Source of the DNA: Clostridiales bacterium
GTDB taxonomy: Bacteria > Bacillota > Clostridia > Oscillospirales > Oscillospiraceae
DNA: 24,967 nt
Direction: 5' to 3'
Assembly (NCBI GenBank): GCA_003525905.1
Contig: DQIA01000030.1
Coordinates: 1-24,967 of the forward strand
This document shows positions 15,589-22,312 of this stretch, one piece after another. Position 1 is the stretch's first letter. The number at the start of each line of letters is the position of its first letter. A model generated the notes under the pieces. That model made no database searches. It worked only from the letters and a program-made list of their open reading frames with translations, and had not been told where the DNA came from. The translations under genes and the position numbers were made by a program.

Positions 15589-15592
15589 AAAA

Positions 15593-15630
15593 CGGAGCGC
15601 CTTCCAGCCGGAAAGCGCTCCGAAATTTTT
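15593..15630. terminator. Bidirectional terminator between xdhC and the PLP lyase
   Basis: An 8-bp stem (15593-15600 with 15615-15622), extended by TTCC/GGAA closer to the loop, has AAATTTTTCTG on the plus side. On the minus side there is a run of six T's (complement of 15587-15592). It can therefore stop both the nusB-xdhC transcript and the convergent lyase transcript. It also means dxs cannot be reached efficiently from the nusB operon promoter. Confidence 0.88.
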
Positions 15631-15635
15631 CTGCC

Positions 15636-16670
15636 TTACAGTGTTTTGATGGCGTCGATCAGCGCGTCGACATCCTCCTGCGTTGTGGACCAGCTCGTTG
15701 CGAAGCGGGCGACGCTGTGCTCCTCGTCGACCTTGCCCCAGGTGTGGAAGGCGATCTTCTGCTGCAGGGCACGGACGGCCTTGTTCTCCATGATGAGGAA
15801 CTGTAGGTTCGTCGGCGAATGAAGATAGAACTGCAGGCCACGCGCATCGAAGGCATCGCGGATCTGCATGGCCATGTTGATGGCGTGCTTGCTGATGCGG
15901 AAATACAGGTCGTCCGTAAACAGCGTGTCGAACTGCAGGCCGAGCAGGCGGCCCTTGGCCAGCAGCGCGCCGTGCTGTTTGGCAATGGTGGAGAAATATC
16001 GCGGCATGTTGTGCTTTGTAAAGACTGCGGCCTCGCCGAACAGCGCGCCGACCTTCGTGCCGCCGATGTAGAACACGTCGCACAGCTGGGCCAGCTCCGG
16101 CAGGGTAATGTCGCACTTCGGGCTCATCAGACCGTAGCCGAGGCGTGCGCCGTCGATGTAGAGTGGGATATTGTACCAGCGGCAGACGCTGGCCAGCTCG
16201 ACGAGCTCACGCTTGGTGTAGAGCGTGCCGAACTCCGTCGGGTAGGAGATGTAGACCATGCCGGGATAGACAAAATGCTGGTGACTCGCATCCTGCCAGT
16301 AGTCCTTCATATACATCCAGACATCCTCGGCGCGGAGCTTGCCGTCGTAGACGGGCAGGGCGATGACCTTGTGGCCCGTGAATTCGATGGCGCCGGCCTC
16401 GTGGTCGCTGATGTGGCCGGTCTGCGCGGCGATCACGCCGCCGTAGGACGGCAGCATGGAGTCAATGACGACGGCGTTCGTCTGCGTGCCGCCGACCATG
16501 AAGAAAATGTCGGCGCCGGGACAGTCACAGGCCGCGCGGATCTTTTCCTTTGCGCTCTCGCAGTATTTGTCGCTGCCGTAGCCGGGGAGCTGCTCCAGAT
16601 TCGTCTCGTTCAGACGGCGCAGGATCTCCACCCGCGCGCCCGCAGTATAATCGCTCTCAAAAGAATGCAT
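15636..16670 (-). CDS. PLP-dependent beta-eliminating lyase / L-threonine aldolase family protein
   Basis: A 344-residue fold-type I PLP enzyme. Residues line up with low-specificity threonine aldolases: FESDYTAGA at the N-terminus, FMVGGTQTNAVV (57-68), the PLP-pyridine aspartate in YIDGARLGYG (Asp173), and the Schiff-base lysine in YIGGTKVGALFGEA (Lys206). Family members cleave threonine or allo-threonine to glycine and acetaldehyde. The substrate here is not proven and a beta-eliminating amino-acid lyase is an alternative. I chose the ATG at 16670, with CAGGAG about 9 bases upstream. The 24 in-frame codons upstream include part of a 5'-UTR hairpin and are rejected. It has its own sigma-A promoter and sits alone on the minus strand inside an otherwise plus-strand operon region. 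Confidence 0.9.
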   Translation of the reverse strand: MHSFESDYTAGARVEILRRLNETNLEQLPGYGSDKYCESAKEKIRAACDCPGADIFFMVGGTQTNAVVIDSMLPSYGGVIAAQTGHISDHEAGAIEFTGHKVIALPVYDGKLRAEDVWMYMKDYWQDASHQHFVYPGMVYISYPTEFGTLYTKRELVELASVCRWYNIPLYIDGARLGYGLMSPKCDITLPELAQLCDVFYIGGTKVGALFGEAAVFTKHNMPRYFSTIAKQHGALLAKGRLLGLQFDTLFTDDLYFRISKHAINMAMQIRDAFDARGLQFYLHSPTNLQFLIMENKAVRALQQKIAFHTWGKVDEEHSVARFATSWSTTQEDVDALIDAIKTL

Positions 16671-16703
16671 AGCTGTCACTCCTGCGGCAATCAGCCTGTC
16701 ATT

Positions 16704-16738
16704 ACAGCGCGGGCATTCTTTGCCCGTTTGTCCGCTGT
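16704..16738 (-). promoter_or_regulatory. 5'-UTR hairpin of the lyase gene
   Basis: On the minus strand ACAGCG (16733-16738) pairs with CGCTGT (16704-16709), and CGGGCA (16721-16726) with TGCCCG (16710-16715). There is a five-base loop and a one-sided six-base bulge (16727-16732). It occupies most of the roughly 70-base leader between the promoter and the start codon. I do not recognise a riboswitch class in it. It may affect mRNA stability or translation. Confidence 0.5.
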
Positions 16739-16747
16739 GCAACTACA

Positions 16748-16776
16748 AGTTTAGCACGGCAGAGCGGCCTTGTCAA
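16748..16776 (-). promoter_or_regulatory. Sigma-A promoter of the lyase gene
   Basis: On the minus strand a consensus TTGACA (16771-16776) is followed after 17 bases by TAAACT (16748-16753). Transcription would begin near 16741, giving a leader of about 70 bases with a hairpin. This is one of the two best promoters in the window. Confidence 0.82.
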
Positions 16777-17003
16777 GCGCTGTTTCGCCTTTCTGCGGGC
16801 CGATCCGCCGTATATCACGCCCGGTCGGCTGCGCAGGATCGGCCCGGCGGAACAGGAACGGATGGAACTATTTCGGCGGGCTGAATATTCATTATTTTGA
16901 AATATTTCCGATATTTTCGCTTGCTAATGAGGAAAACATTGGAAAAACCATTGTACCGGTAGAAAATCGCGGGATATTTTTTGGAAAAACCGACAAAGGA
17001 TAC
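16777..17003. promoter_or_regulatory. AT-rich intergenic stretch with repeated motifs upstream of the OLE promoter
   Basis: This gene-free stretch shifts from ordinary GC-rich sequence to distinctly A/T-rich DNA from about 16865. It holds a 10-bp perfect palindrome GAAATATTTC (16899-16908). A two-part direct repeat is present: GATATTTT at 16910-16917 and 16973-16980, each followed by TTGGAAAAACC at 16939-16949 and 16981-16991. The second copy ends 12 bases before the -35 of the OLE promoter. These could be regulator binding sites or UP-element-like DNA. A 114-codon open frame across here (16770-17114) has no family resemblance and runs through the promoter, so I do not call it a gene. Confidence 0.5.
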
Positions 17004-17032
17004 TTGTATATTTCCCGTCGTTATGGTATGAT
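17004..17032 (+). promoter_or_regulatory. Sigma-A promoter for OLE RNA and probably oapA-dxs-recN
   Basis: TTGTAT (17004-17009) and TATGAT (17027-17032) are separated by 17 bases, predicting a transcription start near 17039. The upstream terminators at 15593-15630 isolate this unit from the nusB operon. No other convincing promoter is seen before dxs, so this one likely drives the RNA and the six genes after it. Confidence 0.7.
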
Positions 17033-17038
17033 GTTATT

Positions 17039-17700
17039 GGTGGCGCAGTATCCTAGTCAAAGCGCGCCGGTTTCGAAGAAGGGCCTAAAAATCCTTTTAA
17101 GGGCATATCGATGAAGTCCCTGGTGCTTGCTTTTTTCGCCCAGATCAGGGTGGGTGCTGGGGGTTAAGGTCTCCGGGCGAGGTGTAACGGCATATACCGA
17201 CCGACCCGGTTTCCGTGGAGACCTGCTCTTGTGCGACAGCCGTTCCGTATCTGCGGGTACCCGGACTGCGTACGAAGCAGGATTGAACCTGCATTGCGGT
17301 GCACAGAATCGTGTGCTGTGTGTAGCGTAGCCTGCCTTGCGTGGGTATGTGGGAATAGGGGAGCGACGCGTCAGCCGCCGTGGCCGCGGCGCTTGGCGAT
17401 ATTGCCCCTTGAAACCATGCCTGCAAAAGAGGATAGAGCCGGTGCGTAATGCTGTGGAAAACACCTAGGCTGACTGTTCATTCAGGGCATGCAGAGGATT
17501 ACAGTGCGGACTAAGTGGCAATCGGGTACCGGATGCGGCAACGCTCCGGCTTTGGCTTTAAATGGAAACAGCCGTCCGGCGACGGGCGGCAGCGATTGGG
17601 GAAATCCAACCCGACCTAAGCCGCAGGCTTTACTCTGTCTGCTGCCACCATTCTTTAGAAATTCTTGGCTTGTGGGCCCGGCCCACAGACTTCAGTGTTT
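17039..17700 (+). ncRNA. ole: OLE RNA (ornate, large, extremophilic)
   Basis: About 650 bases hold no plausible gene, yet are rich in stems. These include 17168-17174 with 17217-17223, 17277-17281 with 17288-17292, 17357-17361 with 17405-17409 (enclosing 17374-17378 with 17386-17390), and 17416-17423 with 17483-17491 (one bulge). Further on are 17571-17575 with 17581-17585 and 17588-17593 with 17641-17646 (enclosing AAGCC/GGCTT at 17618-17630). A final hairpin lies at 17671-17687. OLE RNAs are about 600 nt, lie between isoprenoid genes (ispA, dxs) near xseA/B, argR and recN, and are usually followed by the gene for their membrane partner OapA. All of this matches here. Known OLE ribonucleoproteins associate with the cell membrane and affect tolerance to cold, alcohols and magnesium. 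RNase P and tmRNA hallmark sequences are absent. Both ends are estimates: the 5' from the promoter, the 3' from the last hairpin. Identification is by context and structure, not by a covariance model. Confidence 0.85.
17671..17687 (+). terminator. 3' hairpin of the OLE transcript, possible partial terminator or processing site
   Basis: A 7-bp stem (17671-17677 with 17681-17687, three-base loop) lies about 30 bases before the oapA start. Only scattered T's follow (ACTTCAGTGTTT), so termination would be incomplete. It could mark the mature 3' end of the RNA while letting some transcription continue into oapA and dxs. Confidence 0.45.
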
Positions 17701-17715
17701 CCGGAGGAGATATTT

Positions 17716-18315
17716 TTGAGCGCAAACCATACGGAGCCTCCCTCAAAAGGGAAGCGGAAAAAGAAAAACAGTCATATTCGCTGGATCGTCACAGTCTTTT
17801 TTGTGGCAGTCGTAATTTCCTCGACGATCTCGTTCTTTTCCTCCACAGTGCTGGAGGGGGCAGGGCTTGTCGAGGCATTTCTTGTACTTTTGCTGATCGT
17901 GGCGCTAGGCATCGTGTTCGATATCATCGGCGTGGCCGTGATGTCGGCGGAGGAGAAGCCCTTCCATGCCATGGCGGCCAAAAAGGTCCCCGGTGCTGCC
18001 GAGGCTCTGCACCTGCTGCGCAATGCGGAAAAGGTCTCGAGCTTCTGCAATGACGTCGTGGGCGATATCTGCGGCGTCGTTTCCGGCTCGGCTTCCGCCG
18101 TTGTGGCCGTGCGCGCTCTTACCATGCTCAATTCCGAAACGGTGGCACAGCTGATCATGTCCGCGCTGGTGTCCGGTGTAACGATCGCCGGCAAGGCCTG
18201 CGGCAAGAATATCGCCACCGGCAAGGCGACACAGATCGTGCATACGACCTCCAAGCTGATCTACTACATCAAGTCACTCTTTACCGGCAAGCTCCCGAAG
18301 AAAAAGAAAAAGTGA
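17716..18315 (+). CDS. oapA: OLE-associated membrane protein A (OapA)
   Basis: A 199-residue protein with about four hydrophobic segments (residues 21-41, 51-76, 114-137 and 141-160). Both ends are strongly basic (KGKRKKK at 11-17, KLPKKKKK at the end), suiting an RNA-binding membrane protein. Between the second and third segments lies a conserved-looking DIIGVAVMSAEEKPFHAM (69-86), followed by NAEKVSSFCNDVVGDICG (103-120). OapA binds OLE RNA and anchors it to the membrane. The known protein is of similar size with several membrane helices, and its gene follows the RNA gene directly. The TTG at 17716 follows GGAGGAG (17702-17708) by 7-8 bases. Codons further upstream in frame fall within the RNA's 3' hairpin. 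The call rests on topology, charge and position; I could not align it to a reference sequence. Confidence 0.85.
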   Translation: MSANHTEPPSKGKRKKKNSHIRWIVTVFFVAVVISSTISFFSSTVLEGAGLVEAFLVLLLIVALGIVFDIIGVAVMSAEEKPFHAMAAKKVPGAAEALHLLRNAEKVSSFCNDVVGDICGVVSGSASAVVAVRALTMLNSETVAQLIMSALVSGVTIAGKACGKNIATGKATQIVHTTSKLIYYIKSLFTGKLPKKKKK

Positions 18316-18336
18316 CAGTCTGAGGGTGTGTCATTT

Positions 18337-20187
18337 TTGACTTTATTAGATACCATCAATTCCCGCGAGGCGCTGTGCGCGCTGAATGACGCGCAGCTGC
18401 GCCAGCTTTGCGACGAGATTCGACAGTTTCTGGTGCTGAATGTCGCCCGGACGGGCGGTCATCTGGCCTCGAACCTCGGCGTTGTCGAGCTGAGTGTTGC
18501 GCTGGAGCGGGTATTCGATACGAGCCGTGACCGGCTCCTGTTCGACGTGGGGCATCAGTCCTATGTCCACAAGATCCTGACCGGCCGGCGGGACGAATTC
18601 CGCACACTGCGTATGTTCGGCGGCCTTGCGGGCTTCCCAAAGCCGTCGGAGAGCGTGACGGACCCGTTTGTGGCCGGTCACGCCTCCAGCTCCGTCTCCA
18701 CCGCCCTCGGCATGGCGCGTGCCCGCACGCTGCAGCATGAGGACTATCACGTCGTGGCCCTGATGGGCGACGGCGCAATGACCGGCGGCCTGGCCTATGA
18801 GGCCATGAACGATGCCGGGGAGAGCAGCGAGCAGCTCATCGTGATCCTGAACGACAACGGCATGTCCATCACGCCGAACGTCGGCGGCATTGCCCAGCAT
18901 CTTGCGCTCATCCGCACGCGGCCGGGCTATTACCGCATCAAAAAGGCCTATCGCGCCGTCACGGCAAAGGTGCCCGGCGGAAAGTGCCTCTACCGCCTGA
19001 CGCACCGGCTCAAGGAGCACTGGAAGCGTATGCTCTTCGGCACGACGTTCTTTGAGGAGATGGGCTTTGAATATTATGGCCCCGTAGATGGGCATGATCT
19101 GAAACGGCTGGAATATATGCTTCGGCTCGTCAAGGACCGCCGGCATCCGGTCCTGCTGCACGTCATCACGCAGAAGGGCAAGGGCTACGCGCCTGCTGAG
19201 GAGAACCCCGATGTGTTCCACGGCATCGGCCATTTCGACCCCGAAAAGGGGATGGAGCCGCGCTGCGGCCATCTTCCGACATTTTCCGACACATTCAGCG
19301 AAACGATTGACGCGCTCGGCGCGCAGGAGCCGCGCATCTGCGCCATTACAGCCGCCATGCTGCGCGGGACCGGCCTCGATGCCTTTGCAGCTCACTATCC
19401 GGAGCGCTGCTTCGATGTCGGCATTGCAGAGGGACACGCCGTCTCTATGGCGGGCGGCCTTGCCAAGCAGGGAATGATCCCCGTTGTTGCGATCTATTCC
19501 ACATTCCTGCAGCGCGCTTATGACATGCTGCTGCAGGATGTTGCCATGCTCGGACTGCATGTCGTATTTGCCGTAGACCGCGCCGGACTGGTCGGCGGAG
19601 ACGGCGAGACGCACCACGGCGTGTTCGACGTGAATTATCTGCGCTCCGTGCCCGGCATGCAGGTCCTGTGCCCCGCCAGTCAGGCAGAGCTTGACCGGAT
19701 GCTTCGCCGCGCTGTGCTGGAGATGACCGGCCCGGTCGCCGTGCGCTATCCCCGCGGGTGTGACGGCGCGTTTACCGGCATCGCAGAGCAGCCGTGCCTG
19801 CGCGAGGGGAGCGACATTACCCTCGTCACCTACGGGACGCTCGTCAACGAGGTGCTTGCCGCGGCAAAGATGCTGCAGGCGCGCGGCATTTCCGCCGAGG
19901 TCCTGAAGCTGCCCTCCATCAAGCCGCTCGATGTCCGCACCGTCGCCGCCTCCATGCGGAAGACGGGCCGCCTGCTCGTGGCAGAGGAGTCCGTGTGCAT
20001 CGGCTGCGTCGGCAAGGAGCTGTTGGCGTCGCTCCGTGCTCGCGGAGTGGGCGGGCCTGTGCGGCTGTGCAATCTCGGCGACCGCTTTATTCCCCACGGC
20101 GCGGTGCCGGAGCTGTACCGCCTGGCGGGGTTGGACGCAAAATCTCTTGCTGACGCTGCCTGGGAGGTATGTCAGAATGAAGCATAA
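18337..20187 (+). CDS. dxs: 1-deoxy-D-xylulose-5-phosphate synthase
   Basis: This 616-residue thiamine-diphosphate enzyme joins pyruvate and glyceraldehyde-3-phosphate, the first step of the MEP isoprenoid pathway. The N-terminal half has GHQSYVHKILTGR, the thiamine-diphosphate motif GDGAMTGG (about 144-151) and LNDNGMSI. The middle has VDRAGLVGGDGETHHG (413-428), the transketolase-type DRAG motif, and the C-terminal domain ends with LGDRFIPHG. The length is normal for the family. I prefer the TTG at 18337, about 8-11 bases after GAGGGTG, giving an N-terminus TLLDTINSREAL. A GTG at 18328 lies inside that ribosome binding site and would add three residues. It follows oapA by 21 bases and overlaps tlyA by 11 bases. 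Confidence 0.95.
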   Translation: MTLLDTINSREALCALNDAQLRQLCDEIRQFLVLNVARTGGHLASNLGVVELSVALERVFDTSRDRLLFDVGHQSYVHKILTGRRDEFRTLRMFGGLAGFPKPSESVTDPFVAGHASSSVSTALGMARARTLQHEDYHVVALMGDGAMTGGLAYEAMNDAGESSEQLIVILNDNGMSITPNVGGIAQHLALIRTRPGYYRIKKAYRAVTAKVPGGKCLYRLTHRLKEHWKRMLFGTTFFEEMGFEYYGPVDGHDLKRLEYMLRLVKDRRHPVLLHVITQKGKGYAPAEENPDVFHGIGHFDPEKGMEPRCGHLPTFSDTFSETIDALGAQEPRICAITAAMLRGTGLDAFAAHYPERCFDVGIAEGHAVSMAGGLAKQGMIPVVAIYSTFLQRAYDMLLQDVAMLGLHVVFAVDRAGLVGGDGETHHGVFDVNYLRSVPGMQVLCPASQAELDRMLRRAVLEMTGPVAVRYPRGCDGAFTGIAEQPCLREGSDITLVTYGTLVNEVLAAAKMLQARGISAEVLKLPSIKPLDVRTVAASMRKTGRLLVAEESVCIGCVGKELLASLRARGVGGPVRLCNLGDRFIPHGAVPELYRLAGLDAKSLADAAWEVCQNEA

Positions 20188-20980
20188 GGAACGATTGGAT
20201 GTCGTTCTCGTGGAGCGCGGCCTGTGCGACAGCCGAAGCAAGGCGCAGGCGCTCATCATGTCCGGCGAGGTCTATGTCAACGGGCAGAAATCGGACAAGG
20301 CCGGTACGCCGGTCGAGGACGAGGCCGTTGTAGAGCTGCGGGGCAATCCCTGCCCCTACGTCAGCCGCGGCGGCCTGAAGCTTGAAAAGGCGCTGCGCGA
20401 CTTCGGCGTCGATCCGACCGGCTTCGTCTGCAGCGACTCGGGCGCCTCGACGGGCGGCTTTACGGACTGCCTGCTGCAGAAGGGCGCGAAAAAGGTCTTC
20501 GCCATCGACGTTGGCTATGGGCAGCTTGCCTGGAGCATCCGGCAGGACCCGCGCGTGGTGTGCATGGAGCGGACGAACATCCGCTATGTCACGCCGGAGC
20601 AGCTCGGCGAGCCTCTGGACCTGTCCGTTGTGGACGTCTCATTCATCTCCCTGCGGATCGTTCTGCCCGCCATCCGTGCACTGCTGAAGCCGACGGGGCA
20701 GATCCTCTGCCTCATCAAGCCACAGTTCGAGGCCGGCCGGGAGAAGGTCGGTAAGAAGGGCGTCGTCCGCGACCCGGCCGTCCATGAGGAGGTCCTGCAG
20801 AATTTTCTGGCGCTGGCTGCGGAGCTGGAGCTGACCGTCCGCAACCTGACGTTTTCCCCGGTGCGCGGCCCCGAGGGCAACATTGAATTTCTCGGCCATC
20901 TGAGCATGGAGCCGCAGGGCGGCATCACGCCGGATGTTCCTGCGCTCGTTGCACAGGCGCACGCAGAACTCAGGGGATAA
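20177..20980 (+). CDS. tlyA: TlyA family rRNA (cytidine-2'-O)-methyltransferase
   Basis: This 267-residue protein has an N-terminal S4 RNA-binding domain (residues 5-65, ERLDVVLVERGLCDSRSKAQALIMSG). An FtsJ/RrmJ-like methyltransferase domain follows, with VCSDSGASTGGFTDCLLQKGAK (S-adenosylmethionine-binding loop), AIDVGYGQLAW and VVDVSFISLR. TlyA proteins methylate 2'-O of cytidines in 16S and/or 23S rRNA; some are called haemolysins for historical reasons. It is the orthologue of Bacillus YqxC, also found between dxs and argR. The ATG at 20177 lies inside the dxs end with GGGAGG upstream. In-frame codons back to 19931 overlap dxs and are excluded. Confidence 0.95.
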   Translation: MKHKERLDVVLVERGLCDSRSKAQALIMSGEVYVNGQKSDKAGTPVEDEAVVELRGNPCPYVSRGGLKLEKALRDFGVDPTGFVCSDSGASTGGFTDCLLQKGAKKVFAIDVGYGQLAWSIRQDPRVVCMERTNIRYVTPEQLGEPLDLSVVDVSFISLRIVLPAIRALLKPTGQILCLIKPQFEAGREKVGKKGVVRDPAVHEEVLQNFLALAAELELTVRNLTFSPVRGPEGNIEFLGHLSMEPQGGITPDVPALVAQAHAELRG

Positions 20981-20983
20981 GCT

Positions 20984-21841
20984 ATGAAAAAGATCGTCTT
21001 GACGCCGAATCCCTACCGGGACCGGAACTTCAAATATGTCACGCTCGCCGATAAGCTCCTGCGCGAGGCTGGGCTGGAAACGCGCATCTGCCTCGCCTTC
21101 GATGTGGACCGCAGCTTCGAGCTGCCGGACAATGTTGTTCTGACGGAGCTGAACCATGAGCTGCGCGATGCCGATCTACTCGTCTGCTTCGGCGGCGACG
21201 GCACGATCCTCCATGCCTCCAAGGCTGCAACAAAGGCCGGGATCCCGGTCCTCGGCGTGAACATCGGCACCATGGGCTTCATGGCGGAGCTGGAGAGCAG
21301 CGAGCTCAAGGAGCTGCGCCGCCTTGCGGACGACGATTTCTCCGTCGAGCCGCGCATGATGCTCCACGTCCGCGCGGAGCACGAGGGACGCGTCATTCTG
21401 GAGGAGGACGCGCTGAATGACGCCGTCATCACGAAGGGCGCGGTCGCCCGCGTGGTGCAGATGTCCGTGCAGGGCGACGGCGTGGATATGATGTCCTTCA
21501 GCGGCGACGGACTGATCGTCTGCACGCCGACCGGTTCCACGGCCTATTCCATGTCGGCTGGCGGCCCGCTGGTCGAGCCTGCTGCACAGAATATTGTGCT
21601 CACGCCGATCTGCGCCCACGATATGCAGACACGTGCCATCGTTACGTCTGCAGACCGCGAGATCACGGTGCAGCTTGCCCGCACCGGCCGCAAAAACGCC
21701 TTTCTTTCCGTGGACGGCGGCAAAGCTGTCCGCCTGAGCAGCGGCGATCGCATTACCATACGCCGCTCTGAGCATGTCACACGGCTGCTCCGCCTGACCG
21801 GACGCAGCTTTTTCGAGATCATACAAAATAAATTCAGGTAG
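20984..21841 (+). CDS. nadK: NAD kinase
   Basis: A 285-residue ATP/polyphosphate-dependent NAD kinase making NADP. It has the diagnostic GGDGTIL (residues 70-76), VNIGTMGFMAELE and the CTPTGSTAYSMSAGGP motif of the NAD-binding site, ending in a beta-rich domain. The length is typical. The start lies 3 bases after the tlyA stop behind AGGGGA, and argR follows 9 bases after its stop. It is part of the dxs-recN operon. Confidence 0.96.
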   Translation: MKKIVLTPNPYRDRNFKYVTLADKLLREAGLETRICLAFDVDRSFELPDNVVLTELNHELRDADLLVCFGGDGTILHASKAATKAGIPVLGVNIGTMGFMAELESSELKELRRLADDDFSVEPRMMLHVRAEHEGRVILEEDALNDAVITKGAVARVVQMSVQGDGVDMMSFSGDGLIVCTPTGSTAYSMSAGGPLVEPAAQNIVLTPICAHDMQTRAIVTSADREITVQLARTGRKNAFLSVDGGKAVRLSSGDRITIRRSEHVTRLLRLTGRSFFEIIQNKFR

Positions 21842-21850
21842 GTGGGAACC

Positions 21851-22303
21851 ATGAAAAACGATCGTCAGAAAAAAATCATCGAGCTTGTGGAGAACCGGTG
21901 CATCGAGACGCAGGAGCAGCTGCTCGATCAGCTCCGCCAGTGCGGCTTCCACAGCACCCAGGCCACCGTTTCCCGCGATATCAAGGAGCTGCAGATCGTA
22001 AAATCCCTCGACGGCATGGGAGGCTATCGCTATTGCCTGCCGCACCGCGTGGAGGGCGAGAGGTTTGGCGCGCGCTTCCGCGTGATCTTCCGCGAATGCG
22101 TCACGAACATCGACTACGCCCAGAATATCATCGTCATCAAGACCATGCCTGGCCTCGGCGCAGCTGCGGGCGCGAACATCGACTCGCTGAAGATGCCGAA
22201 TATGGTCGGCTCGCTGTCCGGAGACGATACGACGCTTGTCATCATGCGCGACAAGGAATCTGCCGCGGAGTTCTGCCGCGAGCTGCACCGCATGCTCGAG
22301 TAA
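21851..22303 (+). CDS. argR: Arginine repressor ArgR/AhrC
   Basis: A 150-residue regulator with an N-terminal winged helix-turn-helix (recognition region STQATVSRDIKELQIVK, about 35-51). The C-terminal arginine-binding hexamerisation domain contains GAAAGANIDSL and SLSGDDTTLVIM (121-132). It represses arginine biosynthesis genes and can activate catabolism when arginine is bound. No arginine genes are in the window. Its place before recN is standard in Firmicutes. I chose the ATG at 21851; an in-frame GTG at 21842 falls in the ribosome-binding stretch GGTAGGTGGG. Confidence 0.95.
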   Translation: MKNDRQKKIIELVENRCIETQEQLLDQLRQCGFHSTQATVSRDIKELQIVKSLDGMGGYRYCLPHRVEGERFGARFRVIFRECVTNIDYAQNIIVIKTMPGLGAAAGANIDSLKMPNMVGSLSGDDTTLVIMRDKESAAEFCRELHRMLE

Positions 22304-22312
22304 GGAGCCGCC

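Noticed and set aside
16770..17114. A 114-codon plus-strand open frame upstream of the OLE RNA
   Set aside because: It has no ribosome binding site or family resemblance and crosses both the lyase promoter and the OLE promoter.
17057..17464. A 135-codon minus-strand open frame, and smaller frames, inside the OLE region
   Set aside because: Composition is arginine/proline/serine-rich with no ribosome binding site, as expected when a structured GC-rich RNA gene is translated by chance.
17039..17700. RNase P RNA, tmRNA, or a phage-type giant RNA (GOLLD, ROOL) as alternatives for the non-coding transcript
   Set aside because: Hallmark sequences of RNase P and tmRNA are absent, no tRNA or phage genes are nearby, and the adjoining OapA-like gene and dxs context point to OLE.
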